A DNA stretch of 64,000 bases from Rheinheimera pacifica (GCF_900108485.1 NZ_FNXF01000016.1:43946-107945); one strand, 5' to 3'; positions 34,679 to 45,058 are shown, counted from the first letter of the stretch. Numbers and translations are program-made. Notes: generated from the sequence alone by a model not told the origin.

Positions 34679-34781
34679 TAAGTGGGTACAGCTGGTGTTA
34701 TTTTGCGATACTTAGCGGCAGATGTAAAACACTGTAGCTTAGTTATACTCAGCTATTTTCCGGCCGCTGCCTGGGGCCAGG

Positions 34782-35825
34782 TTAACTTTGTGAAACGCTC
34801 TGGCCGTCCTGCAGGCGTTCAGCGCCGCGGGTTACAACCTTTTCACCGGCCTGCAGGCCTTCATCTACCGTAACCCAGTCGCCGTGGCCATCACTGATTT
34901 TCACGGCCTTACGCCTGGCAATGTTATTGTTATCCACGGTAACAACATAGGTGCCGTCACTGCGCAGCAGCACTGCATCGCGGTGTATTGTTATCGCGGC
35001 CTTGCTATTACGGGTGGCAACTTTTACGTTAACCAGCTCCCCTGCCAGCCACTGCGTAGATGCTGCCCCCAGTTTTAACCGCAGTTCAGCGCGCTGGCTT
35101 TGCGCATCGGCCGCCGGGATCACTGCGGTTACGGCTGCACTGCCCTGATATTGCAGGTTACTGATCTGCAATATATCGCCCAGTTTTACATAGCGCAGAT
35201 ATTGCAACGGCACATAAGCGCGTACTTCCAGCTGATAAATATCCTGTAACCGCAATAACGGCGTACTGCGGGAAACATCGCCGCCGGCTTCACGCAACCG
35301 CTGGGCTACCACACCGGCAAAGGGCGCGGTAACCTGGGTGCGGCTTAGCTGATCATCCAACTGGGCAATACGGGCAGCGATGATATCGGCATCGGCCTGA
35401 GCCAACTGATAATCTGAGCGGGCTTTATCCAGTTGCAACAGCGAAACACTCTGGCTTTGCTGTAAATTCTGTAACCGCTGATACTCGGCCTGAAAATAAG
35501 CAGTTTGCAATTTAGCGCGTTGCCACTGCGCCGTTAGTTCGGCTTTTTGCAACTGCAGCGGCACCGGGTCTAATTGCACCAGCAAGTCGCCGGCTTGCAC
35601 CAAGGTACCCGCTTCGGCAACCCAACTTAGCCTGCCATCAATACCGGCGGTTATTTCAGTATTGTTGATACTGTATACGGTGCCGGCGGCATCTATTGTT
35701 GGCACTTCATAAGATAACCGGCTTTCACTTAATTGCACTGATGTGGCTGTTGGCGTGGGCACGGCAGTTTGCGCTAGCAGGCTAAAGCTGCAGCACAGTG
35801 TGATAACCAGCATAGACTTACGCAT
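34782..35825 (-). CDS. RND efflux periplasmic adaptor subunit
   Basis: This 347-residue protein has a signal peptide (MLVITLCCSFSLLAQTA) and AcrA/HlyD architecture: lipoyl half GTLVQAGDLLVQLDP, a Gln-rich hairpin (LQKAELTAQWQRAKLQ through LDQLSRTQ), the return half VTAPFAGVVAQRLREAGG, then a barrel. It is translated second in the operon, overlapping the end of the permease gene by 8 bases. That is the reverse of the usual adaptor-first order seen in the other RND operon of this window. Confidence 0.88.
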   Translation of the reverse strand: MRKSMLVITLCCSFSLLAQTAVPTPTATSVQLSESRLSYEVPTIDAAGTVYSINNTEITAGIDGRLSWVAEAGTLVQAGDLLVQLDPVPLQLQKAELTAQWQRAKLQTAYFQAEYQRLQNLQQSQSVSLLQLDKARSDYQLAQADADIIAARIAQLDDQLSRTQVTAPFAGVVAQRLREAGGDVSRSTPLLRLQDIYQLEVRAYVPLQYLRYVKLGDILQISNLQYQGSAAVTAVIPAADAQSQRAELRLKLGAASTQWLAGELVNVKVATRNSKAAITIHRDAVLLRSDGTYVVTVDNNNIARRKAVKISDGHGDWVTVDEGLQAGEKVVTRGAERLQDGQSVSQS

Positions 35826-38800
35826 GATGAGATCCTTGAGCCGAAGCAGATAAAGTTGCAGGTTGCACCACCTTAGGCCGCTGCATTTGCAGCACCGCTG
35901 GTAGTAAAATCAGGGTAAATATTGCGCTGATAGCCATACCGCCCACTATCACCGTAGCCAGACCACGATAAATCTCAGCGCCAACGCCGGGTATTAACAT
36001 CAGCGGCAGCATACCGAATAAACTGGTCAGCGTGCTCATATATACTGGCCGGGCGCGCAGTAATATTGCTTGTTGTACAGCATCTGTGCGGGTTAAGCCG
36101 TCACGCTCGCCACTGCGGGTTTGATCGACCAGTAAAATGGCATTGTTTACCACCAGGCCAAGCAAAATAATAAAACCAATCATCGTTAGCAGATCCAGCG
36201 ACTGCGGCGTAAACAGGTTTACCAGTGCCAATGCCATCACACCGCCGGCAATGGCCAGCGGCATAACCAGTAACACCAGTAGTGCATCGCGCAATGATTT
36301 AAACAGTGCCGTCATTAATAACAGCAAAATCAGCAGCGCCAGCGCGAAGTTCAGCAACATCTCATCAATGGCCGAATTCATCTGGCTGGCGTTGCCACTT
36401 AGCTGCAGGCTGGCGCCATCAGGTAATACCCGCTGCATGGCTGGCATAACGTGTTGTTGTAGCAGCTCCATGGTTTCATCCAGTGACATCCCCTCCGGTG
36501 GCCGGACAATTAAACTGATAGTGCGTTTGCCGCCAATACGCCGCAACTGCGATGGCCCGACTGTCTGGCGGATCTGGGCCATATCGGCCAGTGTTTGCAC
36601 GCCTGCGCGCGGTGTTACCAGCGGCATGGCCGCCAGTTGCTCTGGCGTGTGCCATTGCTGGGCGCGCAGAATAACGTCCATTCTGTCGTTACCGTCAAAA
36701 TACTCTGACACGAATAAACCACTGGTAAAAGCGCGCACATAGTTAGCCACTTCAGCGCGGTTCAGGCCTGCCTGGCTGATGGCTCTGTCGTTGGGTAGCA
36801 ATTGCAGTTCTGGCTCAGCCATGTCGAGCGCGGGTATCGGCTGGGCACTGCCGCCGGGCAGGTGGTGCTGCACCGCTGCCACACCAATACGCGCTACCTG
36901 CAGCAGTGCCGTTAAATCCGGCCCTTGCAGGTTTAGCTCGACACTGCGGCCATCGCCGCCGCCTGATACGTTAATCATTGAGCCGCGAAATAAAAATACC
37001 TGGGTATCTGGTATGCCGGCGAAGACGTCGTTGCGTACTACGTCCATTAACTGTTCTACCTGAGTCGGGTCGGCCGCGTACACAAAACCACCACTGGCAT
37101 TGGGGCCAAAAGTATAAAAGTTATAGCTTTTAATGCCCGGTAACTTGCCGCCACTGTAATGAGGCTCCAGCCGCTGTACCACGCGGTTGGCCAGCTCCTG
37201 CTCGAGAAAATCAATATTACCGCCCGGCGGCAGGCTAAATGAATAAAAGAAGCCGTCTGTCGGCGCCCTTGGCATAAAGTCGGTACGCGGCATCAGCAGC
37301 AGGGTCAGCAGCACCGATCCCAGCGTCAGCCCTGTTAGCCAGCTTAAGCGCTTAACGCTGTTATTGGTCAGGCGCATAATCAGCTGACTTAAACGTTGCC
37401 AGTACTGCGCAAAAGGGTCGGTGCTGACGCTGCGGCCAAGCCAGTAGCGGCTGGCCAGCGGAATAACGGTAGTGGCGGCAATAAAGCTGCTGCATACCGC
37501 CACCGATAACGTTAGTGCCAGGTCAGAAAACAGCTGGCCTTCAATGCCGGCCATAAACAGAATGGGCAGAAAAATTGCTACTGTTGTTGCAGTAGAGGCT
37601 AGCAAAGCACCACTAACCTGGGCCGCGCCGCGCAAAGCGGCCTTTTTGTCGTCCAGCCCTTCGCTTTTTAACCGCAGAATATTTTCCTGCACTATGATGG
37701 CTGCATCCAGCACCAGGCCGACAGCAAATGCCAGCCCCGCCAGCGAGATCACATTCAGGCTGCGGCCAAGCAGTTGCAGCGCCAGCAGGGCAATAGCCAG
37801 CGACAGCGGAATACTCAGCGCAATAATGGCAGTGGCGCGCCAGCCGCGCATAAACAACCACAGTAAACTCAGCGCCAGCAGCACACCTAAGCCCAGGTTA
37901 CTTTTTACCAGCGCCAGCGCATTACGTATGTGAACGGAGGCATCAAAGCTTAAATCCATTACCAGGCCGGCTTCCAGCAACGGCCCTTCGTTCAGCTCAC
38001 GCAGTGCCAGGTTAATGTCATCAAGCAACGCCACTGTATTGGCATCGTTGTTACGCGCTATCGTAATGTAATAGGCATGGGCACCATTACGCAGCGTAAA
38101 GCCGGTACGGTCGCTAAAACCGGTTTTTACTGTAGCCACATCACGCAGGTAAATTGGCCGCTCGCCACTGTAGCTGATGATCATATCCAGCAGTGATGCC
38201 GGGTTAAACTGGCCGGCAAAACGCACGGTATACTGGCGCCGGCCAACATCGGCAAAGCCGCCTGAGGCATCGGTAGCGGCGCGAATTTGCGCTGCCATAT
38301 TATTGATATTCAGCCCCAGCGCGGCAGCGCGTTGCGGATCAAAGGTAATGCGCAGCTCACGCGGCCGCTGACTGTTTAAATTAACCTGGCCTACCCCCTG
38401 AATACGGCTTAACCGCGGGTAAACCACGTCTTCAATCAGTTGCTGGTACTGCGCTACATCACGCACATTGTTACCCGGTAACGGCCGGATCAACAGCGAT
38501 GCGGCATTCGGCGTATTCTGGCCACCGCCGGCGACAACGGTAGGCTCAAGCGCATCCAGCGGCAGTGCCGGTGCCTGGTTCAGGTTGTTTATCACATCCA
38601 GTGTTGCCTGCTGCATGTTCGCGCCAACATCAAATGTCAGTGTAATAGAACCAAAACCACGCTGAATATTGGTTTCTACCTTGATAACGCCGCGGGTATT
38701 TTTTATGGCGTTTTCAATCGGTTCAATAATAACGGCTTCGACTTCCTGCGGTGCTGCCGAGCGCCAACCGGTAAAAACAGAAATTTGTGGTTGTTCAATG

Positions 38801-38916
38801 TCGGGCGTGATCTGGATTGGCAGTTTTAGCAAGCTGATCACGCCAAACAATAAGATAAGCACAGCCAGCACTACAATACTGGCCGGATTTTTTAATGCCG
38901 CGCGGGTTAAATTCAT
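35818..38916 (-). CDS. RND efflux permease
   Basis: This is a permease of about 1032 residues with the RND fold (two six-helix halves and two large periplasmic loops). TM4 reads GLVLDAAIIVQENIL, with a single Asp where HAE1 pumps have Asp-Asp. TM10 reads GLVVNNAILLVDQTRSGE, without the lysine of AcrB. This points to a more distant AcrB/MdtB-like branch with an altered proton relay. Two start codons are possible (38931 and 38916); the second gives the usual MNLTRAALKNP opening. Substrate is unknown. Confidence 0.9.
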   Translation of the reverse strand: MNLTRAALKNPASIVVLAVLILLFGVISLLKLPIQITPDIEQPQISVFTGWRSAAPQEVEAVIIEPIENAIKNTRGVIKVETNIQRGFGSITLTFDVGANMQQATLDVINNLNQAPALPLDALEPTVVAGGGQNTPNAASLLIRPLPGNNVRDVAQYQQLIEDVVYPRLSRIQGVGQVNLNSQRPRELRITFDPQRAAALGLNINNMAAQIRAATDASGGFADVGRRQYTVRFAGQFNPASLLDMIISYSGERPIYLRDVATVKTGFSDRTGFTLRNGAHAYYITIARNNDANTVALLDDINLALRELNEGPLLEAGLVMDLSFDASVHIRNALALVKSNLGLGVLLALSLLWLFMRGWRATAIIALSIPLSLAIALLALQLLGRSLNVISLAGLAFAVGLVLDAAIIVQENILRLKSEGLDDKKAALRGAAQVSGALLASTATTVAIFLPILFMAGIEGQLFSDLALTLSVAVCSSFIAATTVIPLASRYWLGRSVSTDPFAQYWQRLSQLIMRLTNNSVKRLSWLTGLTLGSVLLTLLLMPRTDFMPRAPTDGFFYSFSLPPGGNIDFLEQELANRVVQRLEPHYSGGKLPGIKSYNFYTFGPNASGGFVYAADPTQVEQLMDVVRNDVFAGIPDTQVFLFRGSMINVSGGGDGRSVELNLQGPDLTALLQVARIGVAAVQHHLPGGSAQPIPALDMAEPELQLLPNDRAISQAGLNRAEVANYVRAFTSGLFVSEYFDGNDRMDVILRAQQWHTPEQLAAMPLVTPRAGVQTLADMAQIRQTVGPSQLRRIGGKRTISLIVRPPEGMSLDETMELLQQHVMPAMQRVLPDGASLQLSGNASQMNSAIDEMLLNFALALLILLLLMTALFKSLRDALLVLLVMPLAIAGGVMALALVNLFTPQSLDLLTMIGFIILLGLVVNNAILLVDQTRSGERDGLTRTDAVQQAILLRARPVYMSTLTSLFGMLPLMLIPGVGAEIYRGLATVIVGGMAISAIFTLILLPAVLQMQRPKVVQPATLSASAQGSHHA

Positions 38917-39034
38917 ATAGGGCAATTCCATGCACTGAAGTAGCAGAAATCTATCCTGAGGCAGGAAAAAAGCTATGCAGATAGGTTAAGCGGGGGCAAT
39001 TTTGCGCCAGGCGGGGCGCTATTAATAAAGACTT

Positions 39035-39063
39035 ACAGGCTGTAACAACCAGTTACAGCCTGT
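39035..39063 (-). terminator. Terminator of the TIGR03546-TIGR03545 operon
   Basis: ACAGGCTGTAAC and GTTACAGCCTGT make a perfect 12-base-pair stem with a five-base loop, 24 bases after the stop of the TIGR03545 gene. A T-containing stretch follows on the minus strand. Confidence 0.65.
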
Positions 39064-39087
39064 ATGGTGGCGTTTAATTAGTGGCGT

Positions 39088-40842
39088 TTAATTACCGCCG
39101 CCGAGTTTATCCAGCAGCTTGTCTTTTAACTTATCTTTGGCCTGATCTTTTACATCCGCCATTTTAGCGCTAAGCATAGTTTCAATGCTGCCGCTGATGT
39201 CGGCCACTTCACCATCCTGCTGGGTTAACAGTGCCGCCCAGTCTTGCTGGCCAGCCAGGCCGGTTTGCAGTTGGCTGTTTAGCTTAGCCTGTAACTCAGC
39301 TTGGTACGCCGCCACTTTTTGTTTGGCCTCGCCCAGCAGCGCATCGCCGAGTATTTTGTCTAACGACGAGCGGATACTTACCTCTGGCGCACTGATAAGG
39401 CCGGTGGTGGCGATATTAAGCGGAATTTGCTGTTGCTGGTTAAGCAGGCTTGCCAGTTGCTGCAGGTACTTATTGCCGCTGCTGTTAAAATTAGCGGCGT
39501 TTAATACCACGCTGGCTTGCTGCTGAATGCGGTTATCGGTAAGGTTTAACTTACCGCTGGAGCTGATTAAACCGGCGGCTAAATCGAGCGCGGTATCACC
39601 TTTACCTAAGGTAAGCGGTTGCAGGTTTAAGCCGTCCAGTTGCCAGTTCAGGTTGGTGACCATTTGCTGCAGCACAGCAAATTCGCCGCTGAGGTTAAAC
39701 GCGGCCAGTTGCGGCAGTTGCTTTACATCCAGTGAAAACTTAGTCGCGCTGTTAATCAGCGCATGCTGGGCGGTAATATCCTGCAGCGCTATGGTGGCCT
39801 CGCCGCCGCCAATCAGCCAGTTAACCCTGGCGGTTTTTACCCAGAAATCAGGATAAGGCTGGCCTGGTAATGGCAAAATACGGTTTGGTAAAACCACTTC
39901 CGGCTCGGCTGTTTCATTGCCCGGCCCTGATATGCCGCCTTCGGGTATATAAGGCTTAGCCAACTCGTACAGCGTTTGTAACTGTGCTACACGCTCGCCC
40001 CAGACATCACCGAGCAAAATCTGGCTGATGCCGGCCAGGCCGCCATCGCTCAGGTTAGCCAGTTGCTGCACTTTGGCGTAATCGGCTTTGCTGGCGGCTG
40101 TCAGGTCATCCACTGCGCGCTGCAGGCTGTTTTTACTCTGTGTTAATTGCTGCTTTACCTGCTCTACTTTGGCTTTTTCGCTGTTAAGTTTATCTTTTAG
40201 TTGTTGTAGCTGCTGCGCCTTAGCAGCTAAATCGGTAGCGTTGGCAACTTTACTGTCGGTTAAGGCTTTAATATCGGCCTGATACTGCGCCAGCGAGTCT
40301 TTAGTAGGCAGCTGGGTTTGCAGCGTTTTGAGTTGCTGCTGCTCAGTAGCCGCCAGTTGTTTTAGTGCTTCAGCTTTGGCTGGCGTTTGCAGGTTAGCAC
40401 GGGCGATAAGCTCGTCGGCGTCGGGCAGGTCTACCTGCAGTAGCTGGGCAATATCAATTTTTTCACTGTCGCTGCCAGGCACGCGGTATACCTTGCCTTC
40501 ACTGCTACGCTCGGCACCATACTGCAGGCCATCTACTGTTAGCTCGTCAATAACGTAATAGCCTAACAGCGCCGGCCATACTTCCAGTGCGGCGCGGGCA
40601 TGGCCAAAACTGAGACTGTTGTGGGTAGGTTTTGCGGCATCGGTTATTTGCAGGTTATTAATACGCAGCGCCAGTGGCGCCAGTTCAAGCGAGACCTTGC
40701 TGATATTCACCTCAGCACCAACGGCTTTTTCCAGGCTGTATACCATACCCAGGCGTATGGCCGGGCCAGCTACCAGATAAACCAACGCCAGCAGAGCGGC
40801 AAAGAAAACAATAAACACTAACCAACCGGATTTACGGATCAT
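39088..40842 (-). CDS. TIGR03545 family membrane-anchored protein
   Basis: This 584-residue protein has one N-terminal membrane helix (WLVFIVFFAALLALVYLVAG), an AsmA-like early region (SLELAPLALRINNLQI), a long central coiled coil of Gln/Lys/Leu heptads (about 160-260) and a C-terminal region with KDKLKDKLLDKLGGGN. The family is normally encoded beside TIGR03546, as here, 10 bases apart. AAGGAG precedes the ATG. The AsmA-like segment suggests an envelope role, possibly lipid-related; that is inference. Confidence 0.8.
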   Translation of the reverse strand: MIRKSGWLVFIVFFAALLALVYLVAGPAIRLGMVYSLEKAVGAEVNISKVSLELAPLALRINNLQITDAAKPTHNSLSFGHARAALEVWPALLGYYVIDELTVDGLQYGAERSSEGKVYRVPGSDSEKIDIAQLLQVDLPDADELIARANLQTPAKAEALKQLAATEQQQLKTLQTQLPTKDSLAQYQADIKALTDSKVANATDLAAKAQQLQQLKDKLNSEKAKVEQVKQQLTQSKNSLQRAVDDLTAASKADYAKVQQLANLSDGGLAGISQILLGDVWGERVAQLQTLYELAKPYIPEGGISGPGNETAEPEVVLPNRILPLPGQPYPDFWVKTARVNWLIGGGEATIALQDITAQHALINSATKFSLDVKQLPQLAAFNLSGEFAVLQQMVTNLNWQLDGLNLQPLTLGKGDTALDLAAGLISSSGKLNLTDNRIQQQASVVLNAANFNSSGNKYLQQLASLLNQQQQIPLNIATTGLISAPEVSIRSSLDKILGDALLGEAKQKVAAYQAELQAKLNSQLQTGLAGQQDWAALLTQQDGEVADISGSIETMLSAKMADVKDQAKDKLKDKLLDKLGGGN

Positions 40843-40852
40843 GCTCAGCTCC

Positions 40853-41344
40853 TTAATTCAATTTTTCGTACAGCGCAAACAGCTTGCTGGCTTTTAACAT
40901 TTGGGTGAGCTTCCATTTTTGTACGCTGCTCATCACACGGCTGCGGTATTGCATAACCAGCACTTTGCTAAGCCAGGCTACCGGCACTACTAACACTGCA
41001 CCCAGCACAAAGGCGCCCAGGGTTAACGTATGGTGTAAATGCAGCAGCTGCAGGGTTTCGGTATTGGCCAACAGTTGCAGCAGCGTATCGTTTTGCGCGT
41101 ATTGCCAGGTCAGGTTTTCCAGCGGTGTGGCAAACAGCAGCATTAAGCCTTCGGTTAACCCCCAGACCACAATAAAAGTAGACAGATTAACGGTTAGCAG
41201 ACACACAATAAGCACGATAAGCAATGTCAGTAAACCCAGCGGCAGTATGCCGGCAAACAGGCCCAGCGCAATAGCCCAGCCAATTTGCCAGGGTGACGCT
41301 TGTGAGTTAAGTACTTTAAGAATTTTAGCCAGCATGGTAAGCAT
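40853..41344 (-). CDS. TIGR03546 family inner-membrane protein
   Basis: This 163-residue protein has three or four hydrophobic helices (IGWAIALGLFAGILPLGLLT and the following LLIVLIVCLLTVNLSTFIVV, plus LGAFVLGAVLVVPVAWLSKV). It resembles a reduced DUF2062-type membrane protein. It is the first gene of a two-gene operon with TIGR03545, behind a CGGAG site. The fixed pairing suggests they act together in the envelope. Exact role is unknown. Confidence 0.8.
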   Translation of the reverse strand: MLTMLAKILKVLNSQASPWQIGWAIALGLFAGILPLGLLTLLIVLIVCLLTVNLSTFIVVWGLTEGLMLLFATPLENLTWQYAQNDTLLQLLANTETLQLLHLHHTLTLGAFVLGAVLVVPVAWLSKVLVMQYRSRVMSSVQKWKLTQMLKASKLFALYEKLN

Positions 41345-41513
41345 AAAAACTCCGGTAAACAGGCTGTATAAAGTTGTTATAGAGGGTTGTTATATAAGGT
41401 AACAGTGTCAGGGCATTTTGTCAGGCGTAAAAAAGTGACAAAGTGTTGAAGTAACAAACTGTTGAAGTGACAAAGTGTTTAAGCGGCACAAGTTTAATAT
41501 AGCAGCGATAAAA

Positions 41514-41543
41514 AAGGCGCCGAGCCATTACAGCCAGCGCCTT
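41514..41543 (-). terminator. Rho-independent terminator of nhaC-like gene
   Basis: Read on the minus strand, AAGGCGC pairs with GCGCCTT, followed directly by a run of T. It lies 29 bases after the antiporter stop codon. Confidence 0.7.
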
Positions 41544-41571
41544 GTATTAAACAGGCAGCTTAAACCGACGG

Positions 41572-43056
41572 TTACGCCAGTGCAATAAAGCCAAAGAACG
41601 CCAGCACTGCTGCCGTAAAGGCATAAGGAAACTGCGTGATAGCATGGCTCATCAGGTTACAGCCTGAACCCTGCGCTGCCAGTACGGTAGAATCACTGTA
41701 AAAACAGGCCTGGCTACCGAATGAGCTGGCCGATAACAGCGCACCAATTACCAGTGGGATATTGGCTTCAACGGCAAACGCCAATGGCATAACGATAGGA
41801 ATAGACACGGCGAAAATACCCCAGGACGAACCGGTAGCAAACGCCAGCACCGCCATGGATAAAAACACCAGCGCCGGTAGCATTTGGGCACTCATATAAG
41901 GCGCCAGGTTATCAATAATAAACTGTGGCAGGCCTAACTGATCGCAGACATCTTTAAAAACAAAAGCAGCGATAACGGTACAAATGGCAGGCAACATGGT
42001 TTTAAAACCATGGATCATTACATCCATCATTTCCGAGATGTTCATCAGCCGCTGTACTAAATACAATGGCAATGTCAGCAGAAAGGTCATTAACAGGCCT
42101 TTCCAGACGTCAATTTCAAACCAGATGGTAAAACCAACCAGCATAATCATTGGCAGCAAAAAGTTATGTAACTTGCCGGTGTTGCGGTTGCTTTGCTCAA
42201 ACTCTTCATCGAACGACTGCACGGCAAAATCATCAGCTGAGTGGGTATCCTGTGCGGTAGTGGCCGAATGAGGCGCATCTTCTGCCGCGATCAGGGATTG
42301 CTGTGCTGCCAGCTCGGCTTTTTTCATCGGGCCAAATACCGGCACTACACCAATAATAACCAGGATAACCATAATCATCGCCAGCCAGGCGTACAACATA
42401 TAAGGAATGGCAGAAATATAGGTTTGAATACCGCTGGCGTCGCCGGCCGGTGTTACATCATTGGCTACCAGCAAACCACCGAAGAACACCGCCCAGGTGG
42501 AAATGGGAATAAGCACACAAATGGGGGCGGCGGTAGAGTCGACAATATAGGCCAGCATCTCGCGTGATACTTTATACTTGTCGGTAATGCGCTTCATGGT
42601 TTCACCCACTGTCAGCGCATTTAAGTAATCATCAACAAAAATAACGATACCCAAAAAACAGGTCATCAGCATGGAAGACTTACGCCCGGTAGCCACGCGC
42701 TGTGCGGCGCGGCCAAAAGCAAAAGCCCCGCCGGTGTGCACCAGTAAAGCGATAAGTGAGCCAAAACCACCACACACCAGAATTAACCAGCCAATGGTTT
42801 CGTCCTGCATTACCCGCAGTGAAGTGTCGGCCATATTGCCTAAAGCACCTGCAGGCGATAGCAGCAACATACCGGCAATTGCCCCCATGATCAGCGCTAA
42901 TATCGGCCGTTTCAGCCAGATGGCAATAGCCAGCACTACAACAGGGGGTATTAAACTTATAATGGAAGGTTCGATAGTGATAACGTCGGCGGCCGCTTCG
43001 GCCGCCGCTGCAACAGGTTCGGCGAGGCTCTCGACCAGGGTATCTGCTGACATCAT
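41572..43056 (-). CDS. Na+/H+ antiporter, NhaC family
   Basis: This 494-residue inner-membrane protein has about 11-12 helices. The family hallmark IVIFVDDYLNALTVGETM lies in the first half and a serine-rich transport motif GALLSASSFGSQACFYSD near the end. A cytoplasmic acidic loop (EDAPHSATTAQDTHSADD) splits the two halves. NhaC-type proteins exchange Na+ for H+ (some act on malate/lactate); Na+ or organic-acid/Na+ exchange is plausible in a halotolerant organism. It is a single gene. Confidence 0.88.
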   Translation of the reverse strand: MMSADTLVESLAEPVAAAAEAAADVITIEPSIISLIPPVVVLAIAIWLKRPILALIMGAIAGMLLLSPAGALGNMADTSLRVMQDETIGWLILVCGGFGSLIALLVHTGGAFAFGRAAQRVATGRKSSMLMTCFLGIVIFVDDYLNALTVGETMKRITDKYKVSREMLAYIVDSTAAPICVLIPISTWAVFFGGLLVANDVTPAGDASGIQTYISAIPYMLYAWLAMIMVILVIIGVVPVFGPMKKAELAAQQSLIAAEDAPHSATTAQDTHSADDFAVQSFDEEFEQSNRNTGKLHNFLLPMIMLVGFTIWFEIDVWKGLLMTFLLTLPLYLVQRLMNISEMMDVMIHGFKTMLPAICTVIAAFVFKDVCDQLGLPQFIIDNLAPYMSAQMLPALVFLSMAVLAFATGSSWGIFAVSIPIVMPLAFAVEANIPLVIGALLSASSFGSQACFYSDSTVLAAQGSGCNLMSHAITQFPYAFTAAVLAFFGFIALA

Positions 43057-43311
43057 TTATTATTCTCAAAGTTAACTCCGGCAAGCCGGATAAAAGTTAA
43101 GTGAACCGTTGCAGCAGATAACCAAACTCAACGGAGCGTTTGCTTGCTATATCAGCCGTGCTGCGCTGAAAAAGTGAGCGCTAAACATCAGACTTTACTG
43201 CATAAATACGCAGTGCAAGTGTATTTGCAGCCAGCTGCCGAAATACCGCGCAATCATAGCAAAAAAATTTCTTCTGGCAATCGGATCTTTGTGCAGCCTT
43301 GCCCGCTGTGA

Positions 43312-43884
43312 TTACTGTTTTTTCAAGCTATATTCAAAGCCCTGCTCTGCTTCTGAATCAGTAAAGGTCTGGATTTTTTGTTTGCGGTTAAACTGCTGGT
43401 TAACCAGCGAGTTTGGAAAGGTTTCAATACCGTTATTAAAATCTTCCACGTTTTGGTTAAAAATACGGATAGCCGCGCCGATATTTTCCTGCTGATTGCT
43501 GATTTCCCGCATGAGATTATTAAAGCTGTCGGATGCTTTCAGCTCAGGATAGTTTTCTACCGCTACCTGTAAGCCTTTAATAAGATTTGTGGTTTTCTGT
43601 TCAGCTTGTGCCAGGCCGGCAGTGTCTACGTTATCTGCCGACAGGCTGTGTAAGGCGCTGCGCAGCTCGGTGATCTGTGTCATTACCCCCGCTTCGTATA
43701 ACTGATATTGCTCGGTCAGTTGTTCTAGTGCCGGGATAATTTTGTTTTTCTGCCGTTCCTGCGTAATCACATTGGCCCAGGCCCGCTCTACCGCGTTAAG
43801 GCGGGTAATAATGCCGTTGTAAATGGCAATAATAATAATCGCCAGTAAAGCAGCAATAACAGCAATAGTAATAAAAGTGGTCAT
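43312..43884 (-). CDS. LemA family protein
   Basis: This 190-residue protein has an N-terminal membrane helix (FITIAVIAALLAIIIIAIYNG) followed by the long four-helix LemA bundle (YNGIITRLNAVERAWANV, LQVAVENYPELKASDSF, ISNQQENIGAAIRIFNQNV). LemA proteins are conserved and membrane-anchored with unclear function. Its ATG overlaps the stop of the upstream membrane-protein gene, so the two are co-translated. Confidence 0.92.
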   Translation of the reverse strand: MTTFITIAVIAALLAIIIIAIYNGIITRLNAVERAWANVITQERQKNKIIPALEQLTEQYQLYEAGVMTQITELRSALHSLSADNVDTAGLAQAEQKTTNLIKGLQVAVENYPELKASDSFNNLMREISNQQENIGAAIRIFNQNVEDFNNGIETFPNSLVNQQFNRKQKIQTFTDSEAEQGFEYSLKKQ

Positions 43885-44924
43885 AGTCTGGCATCCTGTA
43901 AAGAGATAGCGGCATGATTGGCAAGATGATGAATAAAATGCAACGCCTGATGCAATTTGTCCAGTGGTGTGTGGGCTGCAATTTCCTGGCGAAATAACTG
44001 TGGCTGCTGCAACGAGTATTGCCGCTTAGCCAGCAGCAGGTTGTTGTCATTAAATGACAGACATAAACCGGCATCGGGCTGCAGTTCAACATTAGGCCGT
44101 TGTAATATCGGATACAGATCTTCAAAAGCAATCACTACCGCAGGTTTCATCAGCCGGGCTGCCTGCATTTCATCTGTACTTTGCACCCGGTAGTGATTAT
44201 TAAAACGGTTAGATGCCGGGCGATAAGCTGCCGGCAGTTTGTGCTCCGGTGCATGGCTGTATACCATTACAGCCGGGTTTTTGAACTCTGGAACACAGAT
44301 ACCATAGCGGTGGTAGTGGTCGTATACCGTTCTGGTACGGATACGGGTTCCGCCTTTACCGTCACTTTCGGTATAGGTTTCTCTGCGTTTATCCACATAA
44401 TGAAAATGATAAAAATAGTAGCTGAAACTGCTGTTATCGCTTGCTGAATGCCCCTGATAAAGCTGCTCTATTTTCCGGCTGTAATTACCCCGTTTAAATT
44501 CTAAAAAGGCCGCAAGCAGCTGGTTAGCGACATCTTTTTCTGCCAGTGGTTTAAGCTGGTTATCGAACAAGACGTTTTTAGTAAAAATATCATTGGATAA
44601 CCGGCTGATACTGCGGTTACGCGAAAGGGCAAACAGTAACAGTCCGGCCGCGGCTGTCATTAACAAGGTAAACCCCGTCCAGCCTGACGGCCGGATATAC
44701 AGATAATACTGATGCTGAAAAAACAGTAACAAAGCACCGGCCAGCACAAATACAGCCGCCAGAACGTATTGCAGTTGGTTACGGTACACCAGTGGCGCAT
44801 TAAAACGCGCGGCCAGTTCCGTTATCTCCAGCAAGTCCTGCACGGTGGTAGCAGTACGGCTGCGCCTGGTGAGCTCGGCCAGTAACTGTTTTAATTTGTT
44901 GTTATGTGTTGCCACCCCGGCCAT
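43881..44924 (-). CDS. Membrane protein co-encoded with LemA (function unknown)
   Basis: This is a protein of about 347 residues. It has a cytoplasmic N-terminal helix, two membrane helices (about 53-72 and 79-98) and a large soluble C-terminal domain of 240 residues rich in His and Tyr (YYFYHFHYVDKRRETY, HYHRYGIC). Start is taken at the ATG at 44924 behind GGCGGA; a longer frame exists. It resembles the DUF3137-like or E3-ligase-like partners often found beside lemA, but I could not fix the family. It is translationally coupled to LemA. Confidence 0.75.
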   Translation of the reverse strand: MAGVATHNNKLKQLLAELTRRSRTATTVQDLLEITELAARFNAPLVYRNQLQYVLAAVFVLAGALLLFFQHQYYLYIRPSGWTGFTLLMTAAAGLLLFALSRNRSISRLSNDIFTKNVLFDNQLKPLAEKDVANQLLAAFLEFKRGNYSRKIEQLYQGHSASDNSSFSYYFYHFHYVDKRRETYTESDGKGGTRIRTRTVYDHYHRYGICVPEFKNPAVMVYSHAPEHKLPAAYRPASNRFNNHYRVQSTDEMQAARLMKPAVVIAFEDLYPILQRPNVELQPDAGLCLSFNDNNLLLAKRQYSLQQPQLFRQEIAAHTPLDKLHQALHFIHHLANHAAISLQDARL

Positions 44925-45058
44925 CACTATTCCGCCCATCGGTTTTACGCTACAGGCAATATAACAGAAATAAAACCGGAACAATATCAAGGTATTGATT
45001 CAGCTTTAACTGTATAGCACTTTCAAAAACTGTCTTTTATTCTGCACAGCCTGAGAAA

